From assembly GCF_014646275.1 (NCBI RefSeq), contig NZ_BMND01000006.1, positions 124,001 through 188,000 of the forward strand: 64,000 nucleotides of DNA, written 5' to 3'. Shown here piece by piece: positions 17,814 through 26,484 of this stretch. How positions within the stretch are numbered: the stretch's first letter is position 1; each line of letters begins with the position of its first letter. The translations under genes were made by a program, and so were the position numbers. The stretch comes from Streptomyces kronopolitis (lineage in GTDB: Bacteria; Actinomycetota; Actinomycetes; Streptomycetales; Streptomycetaceae). The notes under the pieces were generated by a model that saw nothing but the letters and a program-made list of their open reading frames with translations, did no database searches and was not told the origin of the DNA.

Positions 17814-19025
17814 TCAGTACTGTCCGTAACCGTCGAGGAAGGAGCCGATCCGGGTGACGGCGTCCGTCAGCTCCTCCTTGCCGGGCAGCGTGACCAGGCG
17901 GAAGTGATCCGGCTCGGGCCAGTTGAAGCCGGTGCCGTGGACGATCATGATCTTCTCGGCGCGGAGCAGGTCGAGCACCATCTCCCGGTCGTCCTTGATC
18001 TTGTAGACCTTGGGATCGAGGCGGGGGAAGGCGTACAGCGCGCCCTTCGGCTTGACGCAGCTGACCCCCGGGATCTGCGTGAGCAGGTCGTACGCCGTGT
18101 CGCGCTGCTCCAGCAGCCGGCCGCCGGGCAGGACCAGGTCGTGGATCGACTGACGGCCGCCGAGCGCGGTGGCCACGGCGTGCTGGGCCGGCATATTGGC
18201 GCACAGCCGCATGTTGGCCAGGATCGTCAGGCCCTCGATGTACGAGGCGGCGTGCGCCTTCGGGCCGCAGACGGCCATCCAGCCGCTGCGGTAGCCCGCC
18301 ACCCGGTAGGACTTCGACAGTCCGTTGAAGGTCAGGGTCAGCAGGTCGGGGGCCAGAGCGGCGAACGGTGTGTGGGTGACGCCGTCGTAGAGGATCTTGT
18401 CGTAGATCTCGTCGGCGCAGACGATCAGGTTGTGCCGGCGGGCGATCTCCGCGATGCCCCGCAGCAGCTCGTCGTCGTAGACGGCACCCGTGGGGTTGTT
18501 GGGGTTGATGACGACGATCGCCTTGGTGCGGTCGGTGACCTTGCGCTCGATGTCGGCGAGGTCGGGCATCCAGTCGGCCTGCTCGTCGCAGCGGTAGTGC
18601 ACGGCCGTGCCGCCGGAGAGCGAGACGGAGGCCGTCCACAGCGGGTAGTCGGGGGCCGGGACCAGTACCTCGTCGCCGTCGTCCAGCAGCGCCTGCATGG
18701 ACATCTGGATCAGCTCGGAGACGCCGTTGCCGAGGTAGATGTCGTCGACGGACAGCTCGACGCCCTTGGTCTGGTAGTGCTGCATCACCGCGCGGCGGGC
18801 GGACAGCAGGCCCTTCGCGTCGCCGTAGCCGTGGGCGCTGCCGACCGTGCGGAGGATGTCCTCCAGGATCTCGGGCGGGCACTCGAAGCCGAACGCCGCC
18901 GGATTGCCGGTGTTGAGCTTGAGGATGCGGTGACCCGCCGCCTCCAGCCGCATGGCCTCCTCGAGCACCGGGCCACGGATCTCGTAGCAGACGTTGGCGA
19001 GCTTCGTTGACTGGATCACCTGCAT
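17814..19025 (-). CDS. alaT: Pyridoxal-phosphate aminotransferase, alanine transaminase (AlaT) type
   Basis: The 403-residue fold-type I aminotransferase has the PLP motifs LNTGNPAAFGF, HGYGDAKGL, NPNNPTGAVYDDELL, CADEIYDKILYDG and the PLP-binding lysine in FNGLSKSYRVAGYRSGWM near residue 238. The segment order and the GYGDAKG box match AlaT/YfbQ-like enzymes that interconvert alanine plus 2-oxoglutarate and pyruvate plus glutamate. Other aspartate- or valine-using members of the same subgroup are possible. The ATG at 19025 (MQVIQSTKLANVCYEIRG) is the family start, with AAGGTGG upstream. Confidence 0.93.
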   Translation of the reverse strand: MQVIQSTKLANVCYEIRGPVLEEAMRLEAAGHRILKLNTGNPAAFGFECPPEILEDILRTVGSAHGYGDAKGLLSARRAVMQHYQTKGVELSVDDIYLGNGVSELIQMSMQALLDDGDEVLVPAPDYPLWTASVSLSGGTAVHYRCDEQADWMPDLADIERKVTDRTKAIVVINPNNPTGAVYDDELLRGIAEIARRHNLIVCADEIYDKILYDGVTHTPFAALAPDLLTLTFNGLSKSYRVAGYRSGWMAVCGPKAHAASYIEGLTILANMRLCANMPAQHAVATALGGRQSIHDLVLPGGRLLEQRDTAYDLLTQIPGVSCVKPKGALYAFPRLDPKVYKIKDDREMVLDLLRAEKIMIVHGTGFNWPEPDHFRLVTLPGKEELTDAVTRIGSFLDGYGQY

Positions 19026-19139
19026 GTCCGCCACCTTACGGGCGCGTATCGGCGGCCGCCCGGTGTTTTTCCCCACGTTGACTCACGGAGCGGGGGAGAT
19101 TCCTCACGCTCGGTGAGGGGGTGGGCCCGGTGCCGCCCC

Positions 19140-20774
19140 TCAGCCTCGCACCGGTGGGGTCCGTCGGACCGAGCGTCCCGCCAGTGTCTGGGTGCGGCGG
19201 CCGTTCTCGATGACGAAGCGGCCGTCGATCAGGACGTGCGGGATGCCCACGGGCGGGGTGCGCGGGGCGTCGAAGGTGGCTCCGGCGGCGACCGTCTCGG
19301 GGTCGAAGAGGACCAGGTCGGCGCGGTGGCCCTCGCGGACCAGGCCGCGGTCGGGGAGCCGCAGCCGGGCGGCCGGACGGCCCGTCAGATGGGCGACGCA
19401 CTCCTCCAGCGACAGCACCCCCAGCTCCCGGGCGTAGGTGCCGAGGTAGCGGGGGAAGGTGCCGTACGCGCGCGGATGCGGCTTGTCGCCCTGGAGGATG
19501 CCGTCGCTGCCGCCGGTGTGCACCCGGTGGCGCATGATGCGGCGGACGTTGTCCTCGTGGCCGATGTGCTGAAGGATCGTCGGGCCCAGCCGGTCGTCGA
19601 GCAGCAGCCGCCGGGCGGTGGCCCAGGGCTCCTCGCCGCGCTCGGCCGCGCTGCGGGCGACGGTCTTGCCGACGTAGCCGGCCAGCGCCGGGTCGCACAC
19701 CCCGGAGATCTCGACGGTGTCCCAGGAGATCGGCACGCCGTGGCAGCCGTCCGCGCCCGCCACCTCCATGGCATGGCGGATCCGGGCGGCCGTCGTCTCG
19801 TCGCGCAGGCGGGCCAGGACCGCCTCGGGGCCGCCCTCGCCCGCCCAGCTGGGCAGCATCGCGGCCAGCGTCGTGCAGCCGGGGGTGTAGGGGTAGGTGT
19901 CGAGGGAGAGGTCGGCGCCGGCGTCCAGCGCGTCGTCCAGCAGCGCGAGCAGCTCGGGCGCGCGGCCCTCGTTGACGCCGAAGTTCATGGTGGCGTGGGC
20001 GAGATGCAGCGCGCAGCCGGCCTCGCGGGTCAGGGCGATCATCTCCGCGTAGGCGTCCAGTGCCCCGGCGCCGTACGAGCGGTGGTGCGGGCAGTAGTAG
20101 CCGCCGTGGTCGGCCACCACCCGGCACAGCTCGGTCAGTTCGGCGTCGCCCGCGTACATGCCGGGGGTGTAGGTCAGCCCGGAGGACATGCCGACCGCGC
20201 CCTGTTCCAGGCCCTCGGCGACCAGCTGCTTCATCCGGGCCAGTTCACCGGCGGTGGCCGCCCGGTCGTCCCAGCCGACCGCGAGCATCCGGACCGTGCC
20301 CTGCGGGACGAGGTAGGCGGCGTTGACCGCGATGCCCTCGCCGCCGAAGCCGTGGTCGAGGCGGTCGAGGTACTCGCCGACCGTGCGCCAGTCGAAGTCG
20401 ACAGAGGTGTCCGCGGGCCCGCCGCCGTTCCAGCCGGTGATCTGGACGCGGACCTCGTCCAGGGTGCGGTCGTCGACCGGCGCGTACGACAGGCCGTCCT
20501 GGCCGAGGACTTCGAGGGTGACGCCCTGGGCGGCCTTCGCCTCGTGCCCCGGGTCGCGCAGCAGCGCCAGATCGCTGTGGGCGTGCATGTCGATGAAGCC
20601 GGGGGCCAGGGCCAGGCCGTGGCCCTCCACCAGGCGGGCGCCGCCCGGGCGCCGCCCGTCGTCGGACTCGCGGTGGATCTCGGCGATCCGGCCGCCGTTC
20701 AGGGCGACGTCGGCGCGGTAGGACGGGCTGCCGGACCCGTCGAGGACGCGGACGTCGCGGAACACGGTGTCCAT
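19140..20774 (-). CDS. N-acyl-D-amino-acid deacylase family amidohydrolase
   Basis: The 544-residue enzyme belongs to the D-aminoacylase branch of the amidohydrolase superfamily. It shows the first metal motif LAPGFIDMHAHSDLALL (residues 52-68), the CPHHRSYG and LHLAHATMNFG His motifs, ILQHIGHEDNVRRIMRH and the C-terminal catalytic Asp region with GLVREGHRADLVLFDPETV. In the well-studied Alcaligenes enzyme a metal-ligand Cys lies in VGNCGFS; here the matching loop is VLGQDGLSYAP, with no Cys. The ATG at 20774 follows GAAAGGCGG. It lies downstream of the deaminase on the same strand, so a deacylation-then-deamination order is likely. The acyl substrate is not proven; see the cluster finding. 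Confidence 0.9.
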   Translation of the reverse strand: MDTVFRDVRVLDGSGSPSYRADVALNGGRIAEIHRESDDGRRPGGARLVEGHGLALAPGFIDMHAHSDLALLRDPGHEAKAAQGVTLEVLGQDGLSYAPVDDRTLDEVRVQITGWNGGGPADTSVDFDWRTVGEYLDRLDHGFGGEGIAVNAAYLVPQGTVRMLAVGWDDRAATAGELARMKQLVAEGLEQGAVGMSSGLTYTPGMYAGDAELTELCRVVADHGGYYCPHHRSYGAGALDAYAEMIALTREAGCALHLAHATMNFGVNEGRAPELLALLDDALDAGADLSLDTYPYTPGCTTLAAMLPSWAGEGGPEAVLARLRDETTAARIRHAMEVAGADGCHGVPISWDTVEISGVCDPALAGYVGKTVARSAAERGEEPWATARRLLLDDRLGPTILQHIGHEDNVRRIMRHRVHTGGSDGILQGDKPHPRAYGTFPRYLGTYARELGVLSLEECVAHLTGRPAARLRLPDRGLVREGHRADLVLFDPETVAAGATFDAPRTPPVGIPHVLIDGRFVIENGRRTQTLAGRSVRRTPPVRG

Positions 20775-20913
20775 GGGCGGGCCGCCTTTCTCGCTGCCCC
20801 CGGGGACGGGTGCCCGCCGGACCCGGGTGGCCGGGGGAGGCCGGCGGTGCGCGCCGCGGGGGTCGGCACGCACCGCCGGGGCCCGTCGGGCGGGTTGAAG
20901 CCCGCCCGAGGGG

Positions 20914-22203
20914 CTAGAAGAAGGTCCGGATGAAGTCGGTGACCGTGCCGTCCGCCTCGACCAGCGCGATCAGCTGCCACTTGTCGAAGGAGGTGCAGGG
21001 GTGCGACAGGCCCAGCGCGACCCAGTCGCCGACCTCCAGATCGCCGGAGCGCTCGGTGGCGACCCAGGCGTGCTGGTCGGACAGGCCGGTGACGGTGAGC
21101 CCGTCGGCCGGGCGCAGGGTGCCGTCCCGGCCGGACCGTACGACCTGGGCCTCCGGCAGATGGAGGTCGTAGGCCGCGTCGCGCTTGCCCGCGTTGAGGA
21201 ACGCCTGCTGCGGGGTGGGGCGGGAGACGACCTGCGCCCACAGGCGGAAGGCGGGCTGCAGGGCGCCCTCCTCGGGGACCCGGTTGAAGGGGGTCAGCTT
21301 GCGGTACTGGCCGTCGTCGTGCGAGACGTACGCACCCGAGCGCAGCAGCTTGAGGACCGGCGCGGACAGCGCGGGGAGGGCGGCGAACACGTCGGCGACC
21401 GCGTCGAACCAGGCGCTGCCGCCGGCGCTGATGACGATCCGGTCGAGGTCGGCGAACCGGCCCGCGGCGTCCAGCCGTTCGGCCAGCGCGACCAGCCGGC
21501 GCATCCAGGCGGTGACCCGCTCGGTGGTGGCGTCCGGCACCTCGCCCTCGTAGCCGGCCACGCCGACCAGGCGGAGGGTGTCCACCCCGGCCAGCGCGTC
21601 GGCGAGTTCGAGGCACTCGGTCTCGGTGCGCACGCCGGTGCGCGCGCCGTCGCCGGCGCCGAGTTCGATGACCACGTCGACCGGGCGGGTCGCGCCGGCC
21701 TCGCGCAGCGCGGTGTCCATCAGCTCGATGCCGCGCAGCGAGTCGACGTAGCACAGGAAGCGGAAGTCCGGGTCGGCGGCGAGCTCGGCGGCGAGCCAGC
21801 GCAGCGCGACCGCGTCGACGACCTCGTTGGCCAGGAAGATCCGGTCGATGCCGTAGCTGCGGTAGACCCGGACCTGGTGGGGGACGGCGGCGGTGATGCC
21901 CCAGGCGCCGTGCTCCAGCTGGCGGGCGAAGAGCTGGGGTGCCATGGAGGTCTTGCCGTGCGGGGCGAAGGCCAGGTCGTGCCGCTCGGCGTAGGTCTCC
22001 ATCAGGGCCAGGTTGTGCTCGACCGACTCGGCGGAGAGGGCGAGGACGGGGGTGGTGAAGCCGTCGCGGAAGAGGTTGCGGCGCTCGGCGGCGAGTTCCC
22101 CGACGGTGCGGCCGTCGGCGTCCGGCGGGAGCGACTTGAAGCGGTGATCGACCCGCTCTTCCGCGAGTTCCTTCAGTCCCTGCGCGAGCCGTTCGCCCGA
22201 CAT
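20914..22203 (-). CDS. PLP-dependent amino acid deaminase, D-threonine aldolase/D-serine dehydratase family (fold III)
   Basis: The 429-residue protein has an alanine-racemase-type barrel with the PLP lysine in FAPHGKTSMAP (about residues 80-90), then GAWGITAAVPHQ, IFLANEVVD and the C-terminal beta domain with the metal-binding LSHPCTSFDKW. Members of this family include D-serine dehydratase and a Pseudomonas D-glucosaminate dehydratase (family knowledge). It removes ammonia from a beta-hydroxy-D-amino acid. The ATG at 22203 is chosen because GGAGGAGG lies 5 bases upstream. It is the first gene of the minus-strand arm and is divergent from the sugar kinase. Confidence 0.88.
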   Translation of the reverse strand: MSGERLAQGLKELAEERVDHRFKSLPPDADGRTVGELAAERRNLFRDGFTTPVLALSAESVEHNLALMETYAERHDLAFAPHGKTSMAPQLFARQLEHGAWGITAAVPHQVRVYRSYGIDRIFLANEVVDAVALRWLAAELAADPDFRFLCYVDSLRGIELMDTALREAGATRPVDVVIELGAGDGARTGVRTETECLELADALAGVDTLRLVGVAGYEGEVPDATTERVTAWMRRLVALAERLDAAGRFADLDRIVISAGGSAWFDAVADVFAALPALSAPVLKLLRSGAYVSHDDGQYRKLTPFNRVPEEGALQPAFRLWAQVVSRPTPQQAFLNAGKRDAAYDLHLPEAQVVRSGRDGTLRPADGLTVTGLSDQHAWVATERSGDLEVGDWVALGLSHPCTSFDKWQLIALVEADGTVTDFIRTFF

Positions 22204-22223
22204 GCGGCCTCCTCCAGAATCGT

Positions 22224-22240
22224 GTTGCATCCTCTGCAAC
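22224..22240. promoter_or_regulatory. Palindromic operator candidate, GTTGCA-N5-TGCAAC
   Basis: GTTGCA (22224-22229) and TGCAAC (22235-22240) form a perfect 6-bp inverted repeat with a 5-base spacer, in the 180-bp divergent intergenic region between the deaminase and the sugar kinase. It is 21 bp upstream of the deaminase start codon. The IclR regulator encoded in the same cluster is the obvious candidate to bind it; IclR-family sites are short palindromes of this kind. Confidence 0.6.
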
Positions 22241-22383
22241 GCTCATTGCGCATATCGCTGGCAGCTGTCTAACATCCGGGCCAGCGCCCGGTCAATGGTG
22301 ACAAAACGCGGTGCGGATCGGCCGTGAGACACCGCGCGGCACCCCGTCCGGGCACGCACCCCAGCGAAGGAGGCCGAGCCATC

Positions 22384-23580
22384 GTGACCAGGACCTCGAA
22401 CGCCGCCGCCCCGGCCGGTGCCCCCGCCCGGGACGTCGAGGTCGTCTGCCTCGGCGAGTCGATGGTCGCCTTCCTGCCCCGCGCCCCCGGCCCGCTCGCC
22501 GGCGTCCCCGCCTTCGACCGCGCCATCGGCGGCGCCGAGTCCAACGTCGCCTGCGCCCTCGCCCGCGGCGGACACACCGCCCGCTGGGTCTCCCGGGTCG
22601 GCACCGACGGCTTCGGCGACCACCTCCTGGCCGCCGTCGCCGACTGCGGCGTCGACACCGCCCACGTCCAGCGCGACCCGCTGCGCCCCACCGGCATCTA
22701 CTTCCGCACCGCCGGCGAGCGCGCCACCGGCCTGGAGCACGAGGGCGCCGACCGCGCCGAAGTCCTCTACTACCGCGCCGGATCCGCCGCCTCCGCCATG
22801 GCGCCCGACCTCCTCGACCCCGCGGCGCTGCACCCCGCCCGCATCCTGCACCTCAGCGGCATCACCGCGGCGCTCTCCGACGGCTGCCTCGGCGTGCTGC
22901 GCACCCTCACCCGCCGCACCCCGGACCGCCCCCTGGTCTCCTTCGACGTCAACTACCGCGCGGACCTGTGGCGCGACCCCGCCCGCGGCCCGGGACTCCT
23001 CCTGGACCTCGCCCGCGGCTGCGACCTGGTCTTCGTCGGCGAGGACGAGGCCGAGGCCGCCTGGGGGCTGCACGGCCCCGCCGCCGTGCGCGCCGCCCTG
23101 CCCGAGCCCGCCACCCTCGTCGTCAAACACGGCGCGGCCGGCGCCACCGCCTTCGACCGGCGGGCCGACGGCACCGACACCACCACCTTCGCCCCCGCGC
23201 TGCACGTCGAGGTCGTCGCCCCGATCGGCGCCGGTGACGCCTTCGCCGCCGGCTTCCTCTCCGGCACCCTGCGCGCGCTGCCGCTCTTCGCCCGCCTGCG
23301 GCACGGCCATCTGCTGGCCGCCGCCTCGCTCACCGTCCCCGGCGATCTCGGCCCGCCGCTCGGCCGGGCCCTCGCCGACCGCCTCGCCGCCCTGGGTCCG
23401 GCCGACTGGGGCACACTGCGACTCGGCCCCGGCTGGACGGCCGCCGGGGCGCACCGCACGGGTGGAGGGACGGGCACAGTGAACGAGTCAGGTACGGCGG
23501 ATCCGCCGCCCACCGGCCACCGGGGCGGCACCGAAGGGCACGCCCCCGCCGGCGGCCGGGACAGCGAGGCACGCGCATGA
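22384..23580 (+). CDS. kdgK: PfkB-family sugar kinase, 2-keto-3-deoxygluconate kinase type
   Basis: The 398-residue protein has a ribokinase fold: GESMVAFLP at the N-terminus, the sugar-binding GGAESNVACALARGG, VGTDGFGDHLL, and the ATP/anion motif PIGAGDAFAAGF with the catalytic Asp near residue 280. The stretch PTGIYFRTAG followed by YYRAGSAASAMA and LHLSGITAALS is diagnostic of KDG kinases. The reaction is 2-keto-3-deoxygluconate plus ATP to KDPG. The last about 45 residues are a Gly/Pro-rich tail beyond the family's usual end. The GTG at 22384 has AAGGAGG 10 bases upstream. Its stop overlaps the IclR start (ATGA at 23577-23580). Confidence 0.88.
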   Translation: MTRTSNAAAPAGAPARDVEVVCLGESMVAFLPRAPGPLAGVPAFDRAIGGAESNVACALARGGHTARWVSRVGTDGFGDHLLAAVADCGVDTAHVQRDPLRPTGIYFRTAGERATGLEHEGADRAEVLYYRAGSAASAMAPDLLDPAALHPARILHLSGITAALSDGCLGVLRTLTRRTPDRPLVSFDVNYRADLWRDPARGPGLLLDLARGCDLVFVGEDEAEAAWGLHGPAAVRAALPEPATLVVKHGAAGATAFDRRADGTDTTTFAPALHVEVVAPIGAGDAFAAGFLSGTLRALPLFARLRHGHLLAAASLTVPGDLGPPLGRALADRLAALGPADWGTLRLGPGWTAAGAHRTGGGTGTVNESGTADPPPTGHRGGTEGHAPAGGRDSEARA

Positions 23581-24356
23581 GCCAGACCGTCGACCGCGCA
23601 CTGAGCATCCTGCCGCTGCTCGCGGAGGGCCCGGCCAACCTCGAACAGGTCTCGGTCCGCCTCGGCGTGCACAAGTCCACCGCCCTGCGCCTGTTGCGCA
23701 CCCTGCACGAGCACGGCATGGTCTACCGCCAGGCCGACCAGCGCTACCGCCTCGGCGCCCGGCTCTTCGCGCTCGCCCAGCAGGCCGCCGAGAACCTCGA
23801 CGTACGGGAGATCGCCCACCCCCATCTCGTCGCCCTCAACGAGGCCTGCGGGCACACCGTCCACCTCGCCGTGCTGGAGGAGAGCGAGGTCCTCTACATC
23901 GACAAGGTCGAGAGCCGCTACCCGGTGCGGATGTACTCGCGGATCGGCAAGCCCGTCGCGATCACCGTCGCCGCGGTCGCCAAGCTGCTCCTGGCCGACC
24001 TGCCCGCGCCCGAGCGCCGCGCCCTCGCCGAGAAGCTCGACTACCCGCGCTACACGCCCCGTTCGACGCCCGACGCCGCGGCCTTCCTCGCCGAACTCGC
24101 CACCGTCCGCGCCCAGGGCTGGGCCACCGACCTCGGCGGCCACGAGGAGTCCATCAACTGCGTCGGCGCCCCCGTCCGCGGCACGGACGGGCACGTGGTC
24201 GCCGCCATGTCCCTCTCCGCGCCGAACGTCGTCGTCACCGCCGACGAACTCCTCACCCTGCTCCCGCTGGTGCGCCGCACCGCCGACGCCATCAGCCGGG
24301 AGTACTCCGGAACCGCCCCTGCCCCGTCCGCCATCGACCCCGCACAGGAAGCCTGA
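23577..24356 (+). CDS. IclR family transcriptional regulator
   Basis: The 259-residue protein has an N-terminal winged HTH (SQTVDRALSILPLLAEGPAN, then EQVSVRLGVHKSTALRLLRTL) and a C-terminal GAF-like effector domain with the IclR signature SRIGKPVAITVAAVAKLLLADLP and the GGHEESINCVGAPV loop. It is translationally coupled to the kinase by a 4-base overlap and followed by RidA. IclR proteins usually control a neighbouring catabolic operon; KdgR regulators of KDG pathways are IclR members. It probably binds the palindrome at 22224-22240. Confidence 0.93.
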   Translation: MSQTVDRALSILPLLAEGPANLEQVSVRLGVHKSTALRLLRTLHEHGMVYRQADQRYRLGARLFALAQQAAENLDVREIAHPHLVALNEACGHTVHLAVLEESEVLYIDKVESRYPVRMYSRIGKPVAITVAAVAKLLLADLPAPERRALAEKLDYPRYTPRSTPDAAAFLAELATVRAQGWATDLGGHEESINCVGAPVRGTDGHVVAAMSLSAPNVVVTADELLTLLPLVRRTADAISREYSGTAPAPSAIDPAQEA

Positions 24357-24361
24357 CCACC

Positions 24362-24772
24362 ATGACCGAGAAGACCGCGCTCACCCCGTCCACCCACACC
24401 ACCCCGCCCGCGAAGTTCTCGCACGGCGTGAAGAAGGGCAACATCCTCCAGGTCGCCGGCCAGGTCGGCTTCCTGCCCGCCGTCGAGGGCCAGGCCCCCA
24501 CCCCGGCCGGCCCGACCCTGCGCGAGCAGACCCTGCAGACCCTCGCCAACGTCCGCGCCATCCTCGAAGAGGGCGGCGCGAGCTGGGACGACGCGGTGAT
24601 GATCCGCGTCTACCTCACCGACGTGGCGCACTTCGCCGAGCTGAACGAGATCTACAACGCCTACTTCGAGGAGCAGGGCCTCAAGGAGGCCCCCGCCGCC
24701 CGCACCACCGTCTACGTCGGCCTCCCGCCGGGCCTGCTCATCGAGATCGACGCCCTCGCGGTCCTGAGCTGA
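24362..24772 (+). CDS. RidA/YjgF family enamine/imine hydrolase
   Basis: The 136-residue protein shows the RidA pattern: FSHGVKKGNILQVAGQVGFLP, LREQTLQTLANVRAILEEGGASWDDAVMIRVYLTD, and the C-terminal ARTTVYVGLPPGLLIEIDALAVL. The Arg before TTV, which forms the carboxylate contact in archetypal RidA, is present. RidA hydrolyses reactive enamines and imines released by PLP dehydratases, so its place beside the fold-III deaminase makes metabolic sense. It starts 5 bp after the IclR stop codon and belongs to the same transcript. Confidence 0.93.
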   Translation: MTEKTALTPSTHTTPPAKFSHGVKKGNILQVAGQVGFLPAVEGQAPTPAGPTLREQTLQTLANVRAILEEGGASWDDAVMIRVYLTDVAHFAELNEIYNAYFEEQGLKEAPAARTTVYVGLPPGLLIEIDALAVLS

Positions 24773-24832
24773 GGCGCCGACTCCGTTGCCCCGCCTGCCG
24801 TTAGCGCCGCCCGGCGCACACCGTTCGCCGCA

Positions 24833-24868
24833 CGGCACGGCCTCCCGTAGCGACGGGTCGCCGTGCCG
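24833..24868 (+). terminator. Stem-loop between RidA and GntP genes
   Basis: CGGCACGGC (24833-24841) pairs with GCCGTGCCG (24860-24868), and inside it CCCGT (24844-24848) pairs with ACGGG (24853-24857) around a 4-base loop. It lies in the 162-bp gap before gntP, 66 bp before its start, and may act as an attenuator or partial terminator. Confidence 0.55.
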
Positions 24869-24934
24869 CGGACCGCCCTGCCTTGGAACACCTGCCAGGG
24901 ACCCGCGGGCCCCTGCCTGACAACGGAGTCGCCC

Positions 24935-26404
24935 ATGTTCCTCGCCGCCCCGCCCGCCCCCGCGCCGCCGCACACCGGCGGACTGCTCGCCCTGATACCC
25001 GGCACCGCGGGCCTGCTCACGGTCGCCGTCCTGGGCATCGCCCTGCTCCTCGTCCTGATCATCAAGGTGCGGCTGCAGCCGTTCGTCGCGCTGCTGACGG
25101 TCTCCCTCGCGGTGGGCCTGGCCGCCGGGCTCTCCGTCACCGAACTCTTCGGCACGGTGCAGAAGTCCGACGCCGTCTCGCTGATCGAGTCCGGGATGGG
25201 CGGCATCCTCGGCCATGTCGCCATCATCATCGGCCTGGGCACCATGCTGGGGGCGATCCTGGAGGTCTCCGGCGGCGCCGAGGTGCTCAGCGCCCGGCTG
25301 CTGCGCCTCTTCGGCGAACGGCGCGCACCGCTCGCCATGGGCCTGACCGGCCTGATCTTCGGCATTCCGGTCTTCTTCGACGTCGGCATCTTCGTCCTCG
25401 CGCCGATCGTCTACGCGGCGGCGAAGAAGAGCGGCAAGTCGATCCTGCTCATCTGCATGCCGCTGCTGGCGGGCCTGTCCATGACCCATGCCTTCCTGCC
25501 GCCGCACCCCGGCCCGGTCGCCGCCGCCGGCCTCTTCAAGGTCGACCTGGGCTGGGTCCTCCTCATGGGCCTGGTCTGCGGCCTGCCCGCGGTGCTCGCC
25601 GCCTGGGGCTACGCGGCCTGGATCGGCAAGCGGATCTTCGTCCCCGTCCCGCAGGACATGGTCGAGGCGGCGGACGAGGCGAAGGCCGCGGTCACCCAGG
25701 AGAGGCGCGCGGCCGGCGCCGGACCGACCGAGGAACCGGTCTCCCTGGCCACCGTCCTGCTCATCATCGGCACCCCGCTGCTCCTCATCCTCCTGGCGAC
25801 CTTCTCCTCCATCGCCCTGCCGCCCTCCACCGGCCGCTCGGTGCTGGAGTTCTTCGGCCACCCCTTCGTGGCCCTGACGATCGCCCTGCTGATGTCCTAC
25901 TACCTGCTGGGCATCCGCCGCGGCTGGTCGCGCACGTCCCTGGAGCGGGTCTCCACCGCGTCCCTCAAGCCGGTCGGCAACATCATCCTGGTCGTCGGCG
26001 CCGGCGGTATCTTCGGCGCCGTCCTCAAGGGCAGCGGCGTGGCCACCGCCCTCGCCGACACCTTCCACCACGTCGGCCTCCCGGTGCTCGTCCTCGCCTA
26101 CCTCCTCTCCCTCCTCCTGCGCGTCGCCCAGGGCTCGGCCACCGTCGCCATCGTCACCACGGCCGGCATCGTCGTCCCCCTCGTCGAGAACCAGGGCATG
26201 TCCCAGGCCCAGCTGGCGCTGATCATCATGGCGATCTCGGCCGGCTCGATCTTCGCGTCCCATGTGAACGACGGCGGCTTCTGGATGGTCAGCAAGTACT
26301 TCGGCATCACGGAACGCGACACCCTCAAGTCCTGGACGGTCCTGGAGTCGGTCCTCTCGCTCGCCGGCTTCGCGGTCGCGGCAGCGGTGAGCCTGGTGGT
26401 GTAG
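24935..26404 (+). CDS. GntP family gluconate/sugar-acid permease
   Basis: The 489-residue protein has about 12-14 transmembrane segments. GntP-family features include LIIKVRLQPFVALLTVSLAVGL-type helices early on, the GHVAIIIGLGTMLGAILEVSGGAE loop, FGIPVFFDVGIFVLAPIV, FLPPHPGPVAAA and HVNDGGFWMVSKYFG near the end. These transporters import gluconate and related aldonic acids by proton symport. The ATG at 24935 has CGGAG upstream. It closes the + strand arm of the catabolic cluster and points to an acidic sugar, such as a gluconate derivative, as substrate. Confidence 0.93.
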   Translation: MFLAAPPAPAPPHTGGLLALIPGTAGLLTVAVLGIALLLVLIIKVRLQPFVALLTVSLAVGLAAGLSVTELFGTVQKSDAVSLIESGMGGILGHVAIIIGLGTMLGAILEVSGGAEVLSARLLRLFGERRAPLAMGLTGLIFGIPVFFDVGIFVLAPIVYAAAKKSGKSILLICMPLLAGLSMTHAFLPPHPGPVAAAGLFKVDLGWVLLMGLVCGLPAVLAAWGYAAWIGKRIFVPVPQDMVEAADEAKAAVTQERRAAGAGPTEEPVSLATVLLIIGTPLLLILLATFSSIALPPSTGRSVLEFFGHPFVALTIALLMSYYLLGIRRGWSRTSLERVSTASLKPVGNIILVVGAGGIFGAVLKGSGVATALADTFHHVGLPVLVLAYLLSLLLRVAQGSATVAIVTTAGIVVPLVENQGMSQAQLALIIMAISAGSIFASHVNDGGFWMVSKYFGITERDTLKSWTVLESVLSLAGFAVAAAVSLVV

Positions 26405-26432
26405 CTGCGGGCGGCGACTTCTCCCACCCCTG

Positions 26433-26481
26433 CGTACGCCGAGGGGCAGCCCGGTGGTGGGCGACACCCCCTCGGCGTACG
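26433..26481. terminator. Long bidirectional terminator after gntP
   Basis: CGTACGCCGAGGGG (26433-26446) and its exact complement at 26468-26481 make a 14-bp stem. The 21-base loop contains a small inner GCCC/GGGC stem. It lies between the convergent gntP and GHKL ATPase genes. Confidence 0.85.
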
Positions 26482-26484
26482 GCG

